64,000 nucleotides of DNA, from contig VIIQ02000027.1 of NCBI GenBank assembly GCA_007449985.2, positions 131,501 to 195,500 of the forward strand. Direction: 5' to 3'. The notes beneath the pieces are model-generated. The model worked only from the letters and a program-made list of their open reading frames with translations. It was not told the origin of the DNA and did no database searches. Both the position numbers and the translations under genes were made by a program. Shown here piece after piece: positions 33,101-43,973 of this stretch. This DNA is from Desmodesmus armatus. Its lineage: Eukaryota; Chlorophyta; Chlorophyceae; Sphaeropleales; Scenedesmaceae. Every line of letters begins with the position of its first letter. The stretch's first letter is position 1.

Positions 33101-33642
33101 AGCGTGATTCATCCGTGCCGGAAAAAAAAATTCATCCGTGCCGCTTATCGTGCCGAACTTCAGCAGTGACTGCGCATGTCCTGCATCTGCTTGCTGGCTA
33201 GTGAAGAGCACTGTCTGTCAGATGCTGGGCCTGCATAGCACTATGCTAGCAGTAGCCGCGTCCCCCTCCCTGGAGGAAACTGCGCAGCTCATATTGTGTG
33301 CCGCACTGCTGTTGTTGCTGCAGCGGGCGCCTTCCCAAGACTGAGTTTGGCCAACTGCCAACACCGGCTGACTACAGTTTTTTGTGCAACGCACATGCAC
33401 CACCTTCACCAACAGCACAGCGGCAGCTTGCCAAACAAGCACCTGCACCCCCTACAGCGGTGCCAGTGGCCAACGCGACCAGTGCTCCTGCCGCAGTGGC
33501 TCCAGCACCTGCTGCTGTGAGCACCGGGAGTACTTTTGACAGGCCAGACAGTGCCACACAGCCAAAGGCAGTGCCAACAACAATTACGCGTTTGCTTGAC
33601 ATCCCCGGGCAGCTTGGCAGCACACAAACAGCTGCCGCGTGA
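30184..33642 (+). CDS. Stealth-family sugar-phosphate transferase, paralogue B (GNPTAB-like)
   Basis: Six exons (30184-30921, 31146-31275, 31804-31905, 32151-32358, 32579-33067, 33324-33642) give 661 aa. Starting at 30022 would give 715. I prefer 30184 because MASSVLSVAWVASLVAFVAL puts the membrane anchor right at the N-terminus, as in the paralogues, but 30022 cannot be excluded. A Gln-rich stem of about 130 residues leads to CR1 (VDIVYMWVNGSDPVLAQEL). CR2 (LRYSLRSLEMYMPW, VPTWLNRFSPRMTVVPHSSI, FILMDDDFFLTAPW), CR3 (FGPHPRYDPAHSPRLMQKKY) and CR4 (LVLNDDITDAF to RASPFEL) follow. It should act in the Golgi, transferring a sugar-1-phosphate to a glycan acceptor. Exon lengths 130/102/208/489 equal those of paralogue C, the closest relative. 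The C-terminal exon ends in a Pro/Ala/Thr-rich tail. Confidence 0.9.
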
Positions 33643-36600
33643 GGATGCTTGGCATAGTGTGGCTGGCAGCGTGCGCTGTGGTTGCGAGCCGGCGTCACCT
33701 AAAGGGCGGTAAGGCATGAGTCATCAATGCCCTGTCAAGCATGTGGTACTGTGCACTAATGCACAGTGCAACAATGTGTGCACCTGGAGAGGTGGTGCAC
33801 AATGATGATCAGTGGGTGGTGGGAGGGTGGGAGCTGGGCGGTTGTGGATTTTTATCGAGGTCTGAAGGTCTGTCACAGGCGCTGTTAGGGGCATCTGCAT
33901 CCTGTTGGTGTTGTTGGCATTTTGCACAAGACTGCTGGCTCTGATCATGCCGCCACCATCAGATGATTGGCAATGTGCATTGCTGAACCCAATGCATGAC
34001 CTGCAGCCTGTGCTGCAATCAGCATGCAACACACTGTTCGATTTACGCTCCAACAGGCGCTACGCTGGAGCTCTGTTAACAAAGTTGTGTTTGTATGCAT
34101 CCTGCGTGCGTAGGCGCACTTGCATGTGCGGTGCCTTCCTTTTGTACTCACTCACTGTTGGCCTTGCTTGCCTCGTGGTCTGTCAGGCTTGCTATAATGG
34201 CGTGTCAGATTTTGTGGCAGCCCTGCCTGCTGACGCTGACTTGCGTGGCTTACAGACATGTCAGCACTGCTAGACTGTGCACTTTGGCATACTGGCGAGC
34301 TGCCACTTGCACGTGTTGTGATTGTTTATGGCGCAGCAATGTGTCACTAGTGGCTGCATATTACCTTGGAATGGTTTATGTCCATGGCTAAATGGACGTG
34401 CTTCTCAATACTGATGACGTGCATGGCACTTGCAAGTGCCTGTGTCTATGGTACCATACACCGTGAATCGGTCTGCAGCCTGGATTGGGTGCTTGGCTAC
34501 AAGCGCTCCAGCTTGCACAAGCTTTTTGTTGTATTGCAGGGGCAGTTGTTATGCCTTGAGTGTTGTTTATCCAGGCAGTGGATGCACCAAGCTGGCCTGC
34601 TGGGGGCAGCTGCTTCAGCTGTCTGTGCACCTGCTGCTGCAAGACGCAGTACTGCCTCGCTTCGAGTGTCGCTTGGCAAGATGTGTTGAATGTGCCGTGT
34701 CTAATGGCACTTGTGTGATGAGTGATTTGGATGCTTGTTTGCGTGCTGAGGCCATGGCATGCCCAGGATCAGCACGTGATTGTCTAGTACTGCTTGCTGG
34801 CTCAGCTCACCAGAGTCATGCATGACACATCTGATCATGGCTATAATAAGGGAGGGAAGGGGAGATGGAACTGCCGCTGCATATGCTGCCACTGTGCTGT
34901 CATTCCCTCATTACTGGATACTTTCACCACATAGTGGTACTCTCCAGACCTAGTAAACTGCCGAAGCCGAAGCTTGGTATCACCTCGCGTGAAGGGTAAA
35001 CCACCGAAACCCCTTCACCACTGCGAGCCGCTACAAGGGTGGGCGGACATCACAGCCTGGCCAGTGTCTATAATGACATATGATCATGGCTCAGCCCAAC
35101 TGCATCGACGGCTTTTCACTGCACATGTCTTTGTACCACCTGTTGCATGTCATATGCACACCAGTGTGTGATGTTGAGCATATGTATGTCTGGGCAATGC
35201 CTGCATGCGGCTAGCTGCAGTAACAGTTTTGAAGCGCAGCCTGACCTTTCACATCACTGTGTCGCCTGCCCTTAAGGGCTTGCCTCTTGGATGGCATGTG
35301 CCCAGCTACCTGGGCGGGTTGTGGATGCAGCGGCCCTAGTAGGGTTGTTTGGCAGCGCTGTTGTTTGAGGGAAGGAGTGAGTTGAGAACTGCCAGCTGCA
35401 ACAGATGTGACTTTGAGAGAGGAGTGGAAATTTTGAGTTGGACTAGCCATGCCTCAGAGCATGTTACTCTATCTTCAAGCTAGATACCCTGGCAGAGCAT
35501 ATGCTGGGTGCAGAGAGCTTTCTGCCTGGCGCGCATGCGCAAAGACCTAATAAGGCTTTTAGTTCACTTGGTGGTGGTGGCAACGACTTGCAGTTGTTTT
35601 TTAGATGACCGTGGTTGGCTTTTCAAAGCTACGGCACCGCTTGAGAGCAGCAGGAATGGCTGCCCCTGTTGTGTTTGCTCTCTTGTTGACACCGTTTGTT
35701 TGCGCACCACGCTGGCACGTGCCTGGCTGACACCCTCAGGGTGTCCCTGTGTACTTCAACATCAGGCTGGTTTCAAGTTGGTGGCGACAGTCGTAGTGCC
35801 AGGGAGATGGCTGAACGCAACATCAGGCGGTGTCTTACTGTAGCTCACACGCGTTGGACAGTGTTTGGCTTTGCTTGTGTTTGTGCCTCTGTCTTGTGTG
35901 GTGCCCTTTGGTTTGAATGGACAGTTTGTGACACTACTTGGCCTGCGGCAGGCTTGAGTAACTCTGCGACACTGCAGTGGATTTGGAGACCAAACTTCCA
36001 ACAGCAATGGCTGCAAATGCATCCAGGTATCCACCCTGCAGAAGTGCCTTACCTCAGCAGGCAAGTTGGCAGCAAGGGTGGCAAGTCTTTCAAAGAATTA
36101 TTCTGGCATGGCAACGAACTCTGGTTGTTGAGCAACCAGAGCGCTCACCGAGCACAATGTGCCTGCCCTGTCATTGCAGCGCACATGCCAAGGTGACAAG
36201 GGCCTAGGTGTGTGATTCAATCACTTCAGCCAAAATTCCTTGGGGTGTAGGCTGCAGCAGTCGGCAGAGCTTTTCAAATGAAGCCAGTCACAATTTTGAC
36301 TTCCACCTTCGGCAGACTGACCCCTCGAGTGCCGCTCACTGCCCAATGGGCCCTGTTGCAATGTGTGGCGCCAAACTTGCAATCGGCTACAATTGGTGAC
36401 CAAGGGTGGTCAGGGGTAGTGATAGTAAGTAATAGTCAATAGCAGCTGACGATGTCATGCACCTGGGCTCATGTGTGTCATCATGCATGTTTAAACATAA
36501 AATTTTTTGATCCTGGTGAGGTGCAGCTTCTTCCACATCGCAGCAGCCACCACATGCTGCAACTCCTGAGAAAGTTTCTCAGAGAAGTTGCTTGTAGCAA

Positions 36601-37114
36601 GGAATTGATTCTCGTCCGTGACTGAATGTTCAACGTGAATTTCCACCTTACTTCATGGCAACGATGACGATATGACGAGCGGTCACTAGGACTGCCTTAG
36701 TAGCGCAAGACAAGGAACAAGATAGTTTCAAACATTCAAGCACATCTGCTACATAGTTAGACCTCTAGCTGTATCTGACTCTGACACCGCTGCTTCCAGC
36801 TCCGTCCCGCATTGGTTTACAGGCACACAGTACCCAGTCCTGACGATCGCACAATCGCGTACTCTTTACGCATACACTAGGCCAGCTGGAGTGCCAGACA
36901 TGCTGCTGAGCACGTCAGGCCACTCAGCTTGCAAGCTGCAGCTGAGTGCCAGCAGAGAGCGGGGCGAGAGTCCAGGCCCTCGAGGTGAACACCTGTAGGC
37001 TACAAGTCCTACATGTCGTTTGAAGCCTGCGTAGCTTCCTGCCAGCACGTATGCATGGTGTGAATTTGGCACTGATCATGCCAGCAGCAGTTGGCAGCAG
37101 CTGGTAAACACCCT
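33643..37114 (+). other. Long gene-free region after Stealth B
   Basis: About 3.5 kb has only short, Cys/Leu-rich open frames with no domain or splice logic, so I call no gene. Much of 33700-36200 is T/G-rich on the plus strand, consistent with a long 3' UTR of Stealth B, but I did not find a TGTAA. The promoter of Stealth C should lie at its right end. Confidence 0.45.
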
Positions 37115-40100
37115 ATGTTGCACCCAGCATGCGGTGACGTCCCAGTTCCTTTTGAAACACGCCAACATCAGGCATTCTCACTCACAGCCCACTCCTGCTG
37201 ATGGTCCTGCTGTGACAGGTTCACTGCGCATCTCCCCGTTCTCGGGTCTGACAGTGGTGTCCATCGCATGGGTGGCCTCCTTGGTGGCCTTCGTGGCCCT
37301 ATGGACGCTGGCACCCAGCGTCATCTTCCTGCAGTCCATGCAGCAGCACCCAGCAGCCGGAGTCAGCCCCAGTGCTGATGCCACCTTTGTGACCCTTAGC
37401 GCCCAGGTGGCACTGCAGCACAGCAGGCGCATGCGGGGGCAGGGCCTCCCTGCAGAGCTGCAGCGCGGTGAGCCAGAAGCAGCCGCAGCAGCAGCAGCAG
37501 CAGCGGTACCTGGCAATGTACCGGACTGCCAGAAGGTGCAGCAAGCACAGCTGCCTAGCAGCAAGCATCGCAACGCCACTGGGAGTGGGCTGGTCAGCAC
37601 TCCACCTCAGCCTGTTGTGCATGCAGCAGCCCAACGAAGCAAGCCGCAGCAGCCACAGCCACACCAGCAGCAACACTCGATGCAGCACCCAAAGCAGCAG
37701 CAGCAGCAGGGTCAGTCAACTGCACAGGCAGTGGCCATGAATGCTCAGCACGGGCTGCCTGCAGACCTGGTCAAGCAGTTGGGCCCTGTCGACATCGTGT
37801 ACATGTGGGTCAACGGCAGCGACCCTATCCTAGCCGAGGAGTTGCAGCAGTTTGAGGCGAGGCAACGCCAGCAGGGGGTCAGCGCTCGTTCTGTGCCTCT
37901 TACAAAGGGCGACGCTGTGCGCCAGTCCCGCTTTGACAGTGGCAGAGATGAGCTGCGGTACAGCTTGCGGTCGCTGGAGATGTACATGCCATGGTTCAAC
38001 CGCTTGTACATCATCACAAACGGCCAGGTGGGTGTGTGAAGTGTGTGGCAGGGAGAAAAGCTCGACTCAGCATGGCAACCCCAGCCTGTGGTGCAGGATG
38101 GGGACAGCAGCTGCAGCATAGGGTGTGGGGTTGGTGTGTGGGCTGTCAAGCAGCTATAGCATGACCGCATCTGCATGTGATCACAAATGTCTTTGACTTG
38201 CTATGGCCCTTGGCAGCTATGCACACGTAAACAGCTACAGCCTGTGCGCAACTTCAGCAAACTACTAGTTGCAGGGCCTGCACTGTCAACGAAAAATAGC
38301 AGCATGTTCCCAACGTGCTGTCAAGGCAGTGTACCCTAGGGTGGCGCTCTCATGGGGTCTATGTGTCCCTGTGTGTTGCAGGTGCCCACGTGGCTCAACC
38401 ACCACCTCTCTCGTGTGACAATTGTGCCACACACCAGTATCTTCAAGAACCACACCCACCTGCCGACCTTCAACAGCAATGCTATAGCGACCAACCTAGC
38501 CAACATCCCTGGTAAGTGGCATGAATCGCAGCTGGCGGAGATTGTTTCACAGCAATGCTATGGGGCAGCATGGCATGCTAGTGTGGAGGCAGCAGGGATG
38601 GTGGCATTGGATGCTGCTGTTACTGGTGCTGGATCATGTTCAGGTTCCAGCCCTGCATGCCGTCCATTATCACACTGTGCTGAACACGTTCAAGCCATAC
38701 CAGCTCCACAACGCCCTCGCTCACTCACACACCCCCTGCCTCCATTGCAGCCGCCATGGCCATAGCATCGGCAGTGTGTGCAGCTGCATGCTGTTAACAA
38801 CTTGTGCTGTCACTAGACAGTGTCAATAGTGCCAGCGCTGTTGACGCTGTCAACTGCGGCAGCTGGAGCAGTGCCAGATGCTAGCCTCCATACATTGGCT
38901 GATCAACACATGTGCTGTCCTTACTGCTGCTGCAGGGCTGTCTGAGACATTCATCTTGCTGGACGATGACGTGTTCCTGACTGCGCCTTGGACCCTAGCC
39001 GACTTTGTAGGGCCAGATGGGGGCCAGGTGCTCACAGGTCAGTCGCATTTGGCTAGCATATGCATATGTGCAGCCGACGTGTGCAGCCAACATGTGCAAC
39101 TTGCGCCACCTAAGGTCTGTCAGTGCCCTGTTCCTGTTCTTTGCTTTGCCACCTGGCGGTATCGGGCCCCCAAAGCTTGCAGACGTGTGTGCTGTTATCA
39201 CCTGCACCCATTTGCAGCACATCTGATGATTACCAACTTGCAGTGACAGGCAGTCATGTAATCACATGTGCTGGCAACAAACATCATGTGATGCCGAAAC
39301 CTTTTGCCGCAGGGTCTGGCCTTGTGAGCATGATCAAACCCATGCACAGGCTGTACTTTGAGATGCTCACCCACACCAACGACCTGTTTGACAAGACCTT
39401 TGGGCCCCACCCGCGCTACGACCCAGCACATTCGCCCAGGCTCATGCAGAAGAAGTACCTGCAGGAGCTGCAGCAGAAGCTACCAGACGCGTTCGAGCAG
39501 ACCTCTGCGTCCCCTGCAAGGTGCGCTTGGGGTGCGTGCCCTGGACTAGGTTGGTGCAGAATGGTGTGGTTGATTTGCAGTGTTTCCACTGACACCCACA
39601 CACAGACCCAGTGGTGTCAAAGCTTGAGCACTCTACAGCATTCACACCCTGACTTCCATTTGTACACAATGTTGGCCCTAAAAAAGCACCAGCAGTAAGC
39701 ATCTACGTATAAAGCCACACCTAACTGTTTACAAACGTGCGCCCCGCTTCTGCAGGTTGCCAACGGACATCATGATTGGAGCTGGTGCCTACATCTGGTA
39801 CGTCTCCCAGTTCCAGCCAGGCAAACACCCAATTGCCCCGGACTCCCGTACCACCTTCAGCACTTTGAACGACATGACGTCTCGCGAGTACTGGAACGCT
39901 GCTATCGCCGACTTCCGTTCCCTCCTGGCAGCCCAAGACCCCCATGCAACCGCTTACAACCAGCAGCACGCAAAAGAGTGGTTCAACCGGGTTGCACTGG
40001 ACTACAAGCTGCAGTCGGGTCACGATGGTCCGATGTGCGCAAAAACTGCACAGCATCACTTGCATGTGCTGATCCAGACTTGGTCCCGGCCTGGCGCGAA

Positions 40101-40778
40101 GAACGTGGTTATGAACGACGACTTGACGGACTCCTTTGCCTCCGCTCGCCTGCTGATGAACACCGTCATACGTGGATTCCTGGAGGCACGATACAGCCGC
40201 AGGAGTTCTTTCGAGCTGCCTTTGGACGGCATCAATGGCTGCAAGTGAGTGATGGTGGTTGCTGCAACCCTGCTGAGCTTGATGACATCGTCAGAGCATG
40301 ATGTGTGCATGGCGACTGCCGCCACAATCCCCGCACGGCTGCGCGTGGCTGAAAATGCTGCGTTGCACGTTCAGCTATGTGCACTACATGCTGCAGGCCC
40401 CAATCGTCAAGTGGAAATGTACAGCAGCTGATCTTGTGCCCCGCACTGCATTGTTGCTGCAGGGGTCGCCTGCCTAAGACTGAGTTCGGCCAACTCCCAA
40501 CAAGTGCCGACTACAAGCTTATCTGCAAACCTCCCCCTCCTCCGGCATCCGCAAAATCAGCACACTCCCCGAAGCAAGTGCCTGCGCGCTCTATTGCCGC
40601 TACACCAACACACGTGGCTGGTACTGCTCTACGTGCAGCCGCGCATTCAGCACCTGTTGCTCCGAGTGCCAGCAGTGGTGCTGCCACACCCCGCATCGAG
40701 CAGAAGGCGGTGCCAACCCTGGCGGCATTGATCAAGACTCCGGGGCAGGTTGGACTGCCGCACATTGCAGTGGCCTGA
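37115..40778 (+). CDS. Stealth-family sugar-phosphate transferase, paralogue C (GNPTAB-like)
   Basis: The main exons are 37219-38027, 38382-38511, 38936-39037, 39313-39520, 39756-40244 and 40463-40778. The first large exon has no in-frame ATG before its membrane anchor (VVSIAWVASLVAFVALWTL). I therefore propose a 19-nt first exon (37115-37133, ATG to a GTGACG donor) spliced in phase 1 to 37219, giving 690 aa; this start is inference. The stem is rich in Gln and Ala. All four Stealth regions are present: VDIVYMWVNGSDPILAEEL, LRYSLRSLEMYMPW, VPTWLNHHLSRVTIVPHTSI, ETFILLDDDVFLTAPW, FGPHPRYDPAHSPRLMQKKY, and VVMNDDLTDSF to RRSSFEL. Predicted role and location are as for paralogue B, to which it is closest in both exons and introns. 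Confidence 0.9.
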
Positions 40779-41210
40779 TATTTTGGAGGTGTAGTGTGAG
40801 CATTCACTGTGCCAGTGACAGGTGGAAGCAGGTAAAACATCACAACCTGCTGTGGGAGTGCGTGCCTTACCCAAAAGATGACCTGACAGCACTGTCACAT
40901 GTCTGCATGTGACACAGTGCTAGTGGCACGTATTGTGGCATGATGAGCGGATTGTAGGTCAGTCGGGGTTGGTTTGTAGGGTGGGTGGGTGGGTAGGAGG
41001 ACTTCCATGCGAGGGAGGAAGGGTGCGTCGGAATCCAACTCCAGGTTATTGGGAGTTGTGTGCCGTCGATTGGCTGTTGGCGGTGCACACTTCTACACCA
41101 TGTGGTTGCTGAGCACATGCATCTGCCATAAGGGTCATGCCGCTGGCTGCAGTCTGTGCCAGAGGTTGCCTGTGACCCTCAACTAGCCAGTGCATATCAG
41201 CGTTGTCCAA

Positions 41211-41283
41211 TTCAACACTTTGCCTGCAGCCCAAACTGCAGGTGTTCAACTCAACACTTAGCCTGCAGCCCATGCTGCAGGTG
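41211..41283. repeat. Two-copy tandem repeat with internal hairpin
   Basis: Units 41211-41244 and 41245-41283 share ttcaac...cctgcagcccaNNctgcaggtg. The second unit contains a perfect 8-bp stem, CCTGCAGC/GCTGCAGG (41262-41269 with 41274-41281), around a 4-base loop. Confidence 0.75.
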
Positions 41284-42966
41284 GCATGAAAGCCTCTTGG
41301 GCTGGATGCTTCTTTTTTTGACAGGCTGTAGCCTGGAATTCACTGAGTGCTGCACTAGTTGAGAAGAGACCTAAGCGCCCAGCCTTCTGAAGGTGTGGAG
41401 ACCCCTTGTGCATGTCGTGCACTTGTTCAGGGTTGCATGCATCTTGGCATGAGATCTGTGCAGTGTCGCCCTTTCTATGTTCCTCTCTGTTCTGTTGTAG
41501 CCGCTTATCCCTCCCTGCTGCTGGCCTTGAAAGCATTGGCATGCCCGTGTTTTTTGGCAGCCTTGCCCCTGAGTGTTGCACTGTCATAGGCAGCCACCCC
41601 TTGCCTGTGCGGACTGGCAAGCTGCCTGCGAGGCACTTGATTTATGCCAGCATCATTGCTTTGCGCCTGGTGCACATTGCTGTGCTGGTGGGCTGCATGT
41701 GCACTGGATTGCTGGTGCTTGAGCCTCTGTGGCACAGTGGCCACTTGATTCACTTGTTTGCACTCTGTTTGTGGTTGCATGGACATGCAATCTGTGCGCT
41801 TGCGCATCCTAGCCCTTGCAGTCATGTGCGCTATGCAGCCTGCATTGGGTGCGTGTATGTACGCGTTCCATCCAACACTTGAGATCGTTTTTGTGTTGCC
41901 TGTGCAGCTGTAGAGGTATGCCTTAGTTTGCTTCGTGGGCACATCTACGCGTGCCGTCTGTAGCGCTGCAGATGCATCATAGGGTATGCGTTGCTTGTTG
42001 TGCGGCATATATGCTTTGTTAGTTTGCGTATGCCTGTTGGCAGGCCCTGGACTAGCACAGACTTTCCTGCGCATTGTATGGATGCTCATACAAGCATCTC
42101 CATGCCAAGGGTATTGTGTGCCTTTGCTTAGTGAGCTGCAGCTGATGCTTTGGCCCAGCATGCCTGCTGTACCCTGCTATTCACTTTGCCCTGTGACACC
42201 CAATCCCGGTTCATGCTGTTAGCAGTCGTTGTTGGGTGGCGTGTGATGATTCACTGGGGTCTGCAGTGTTAGGAGATCTGTTGGCCTGGACAGATCCAGC
42301 CATTGCCCATGATTCGTGTTGCAGATTTTGCCTGCTACTTGCTTGTTGCCCAGATTTGTGGAGAAAGGGTGAAAGACAGAAAGATTGCTAGACTTGGGTA
42401 TGGTAGGATTTGGGAGGTATTCTGGCTTGACTTGCAGTTGAGTGGCGCATTAGCTGGCAGCAGCAGATCATTGCTGGCTTGGTTGCAATTCTACTCGGCT
42501 GTGTAAAGAGCGCCCCGCACAGTGGTGCAGAGTATTTTGCATTACTGCTGTTGTGAACTGCTCTCTTGGTCAGTGACCCATCCATTTGGGCAGCAGCATT
42601 TGGAAGTGATGGCAGGACGCTGTGTGTTCTGGCATCTATCTCAGACACTGCGATTCTTGGTTTGGCCAGACTGTTGGGGAGTTGAGTTGCGCAACACAAC
42701 ACAATGCCACAACCCCCAACTTCATTTTGCAACGGTGCGTACGTGGACGGACCCATTTGGGAAATTTTCTGTCTGTCGCTGGGACTGCGATGCGACTGAC
42801 GTAAGCTCATCGTGTACACACCGTGCGCTGCTGGCTGCTGATGCACTGCCTGAAATTGCTGCTCTCAAGGTCCCTTTGAGTGTGGGTGGGGCGCGTTGCT
42901 TGTGTGTGTCTCGACGCCCCCATGAGCCTCTGGCTTGTTGTCAAGGTGCTGCGCTGAGGCAAGTTT

Positions 42967-42971
42967 TGTAA
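42967..42971 (+). promoter_or_regulatory. TGTAA polyadenylation signal candidate for Stealth C
   Basis: TGTAA in gttttgtaaattt sits at the point where the T/G-rich character of the plus strand ends. A second candidate lies at 42502-42506. Confidence 0.4.
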
Positions 42972-43561
42972 ATTTATCCCAGTGGCCCACCTGCCTGACG
43001 GAAGGCAGCTGCGCAACATACAGGAGATAGTCCTGGCCAGACAATTGCAAGGAGCAGTACCTGTTCATGTCTGTACAGACAACATGTTGAAGATTGCAAG
43101 CTATTGACCAGGTGCCAGTGCATGGTCTCCTGCTAGTCTGCTGCAGCTCAACGTTGTACTGTCATCTTGGATGCCAAGTTTCTGATGCTACAGAGCTGAA
43201 GCAAAGAGAGATAGCGCGTCGGCCAGTGCCTGTCACATGACATGACATGTACAGTATGTCCCAACACGTCTCAACCTGACTGCCAGCAGCTTGCTGCCTC
43301 ACATTATGCTGCATTTATTGGCATTTGAGTTGGAAATCACCACTGTACTGCATAATCCGTATGGGAGCTGGCCCTGATGAGTTGCACTCCATTCACAGTG
43401 CCAGCCTAGCATGCACAACTGGAATGCACTGGAGATTGCTTGACAGTCCCGACAGGGCACCAAACCAGTGTGTGTAATTGCTTTGTGTTGTTAAAACATA
43501 TACATTTGGGCATTTAACAGTACATCTGACAGCACAGGGCAGAACTGTACCTGATGATCAG

Positions 43562-43583
43562 AGCCTTGAGGCTCCTCAAGGCT
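43562..43583. repeat. 22-bp inverted repeat upstream of the membrane coiled-coil gene
   Basis: AGCCTTGAGG and CCTCAAGGCT are exact reverse complements separated by two bases. The element lies about 390 bases before the start codon at 43974. Confidence 0.75.
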
Positions 43584-43973
43584 GCCTCAATGTCTCTAGC
43601 TAGCAAGCGTATCAACAAACAAGCATGACAAAGGCATATCACCAGACTGCATTCTGTACGAAACGCCCTGGCTTAAAAACGGGTCTCAACAAACCTGGTA
43701 TTGAGGTCAAACCCCGCCACAGAGGCGCCACTGAGGCACCAAACGCTATAATTTCAAAATCAAAACGTATCGTGACGGCCTCACCAAGTCCTGCTTCGCA
43801 GCCAAACTCAAACATTTCGCGCTCTGCTCAACAACAGCCTGCCACCAGCTCAAGGAACCGCGTTAGCTGATGCATGAAACGATGCGCAAACCCTTGGAGC
43901 CGTGGAGTCGGGGACGACCCTGATCCGAGAAGCAACCCACGGGTCCCGTCACACACAACAACAAGACAGCAGC

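Larger units (their letters stand above)
40779..43973 (+). other. Long gene-free region after Stealth C
   Basis: About 3.2 kb contains no convincing gene. From about 40900 to 42970 the plus strand is T/G-rich and ends near TGTAA signals at 42502-42506 and 42967-42971, suggesting a 3' UTR of up to about 2.2 kb. Beyond that the sequence is more balanced and should hold the promoter of the next gene. Confidence 0.5.

Noticed and set aside
33109..33143. Direct repeat ttcatccgtgccg around an A-run after exon 5 of Stealth B
   Set aside because: It is too short and isolated to call a target-site duplication, and no inserted element lies between the copies.
33741..34825. Several plus-strand open frames after Stealth B
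   Set aside because: They are Cys/Leu-rich, overlap each other in different frames, and have no domain or splice partners. They fit T/G-rich 3' UTR sequence.
41359..42971. Plus-strand open frames up to 158 codons after Stealth C
   Set aside because: Composition follows the T/G skew of the region, and no motif or conserved pattern is visible.
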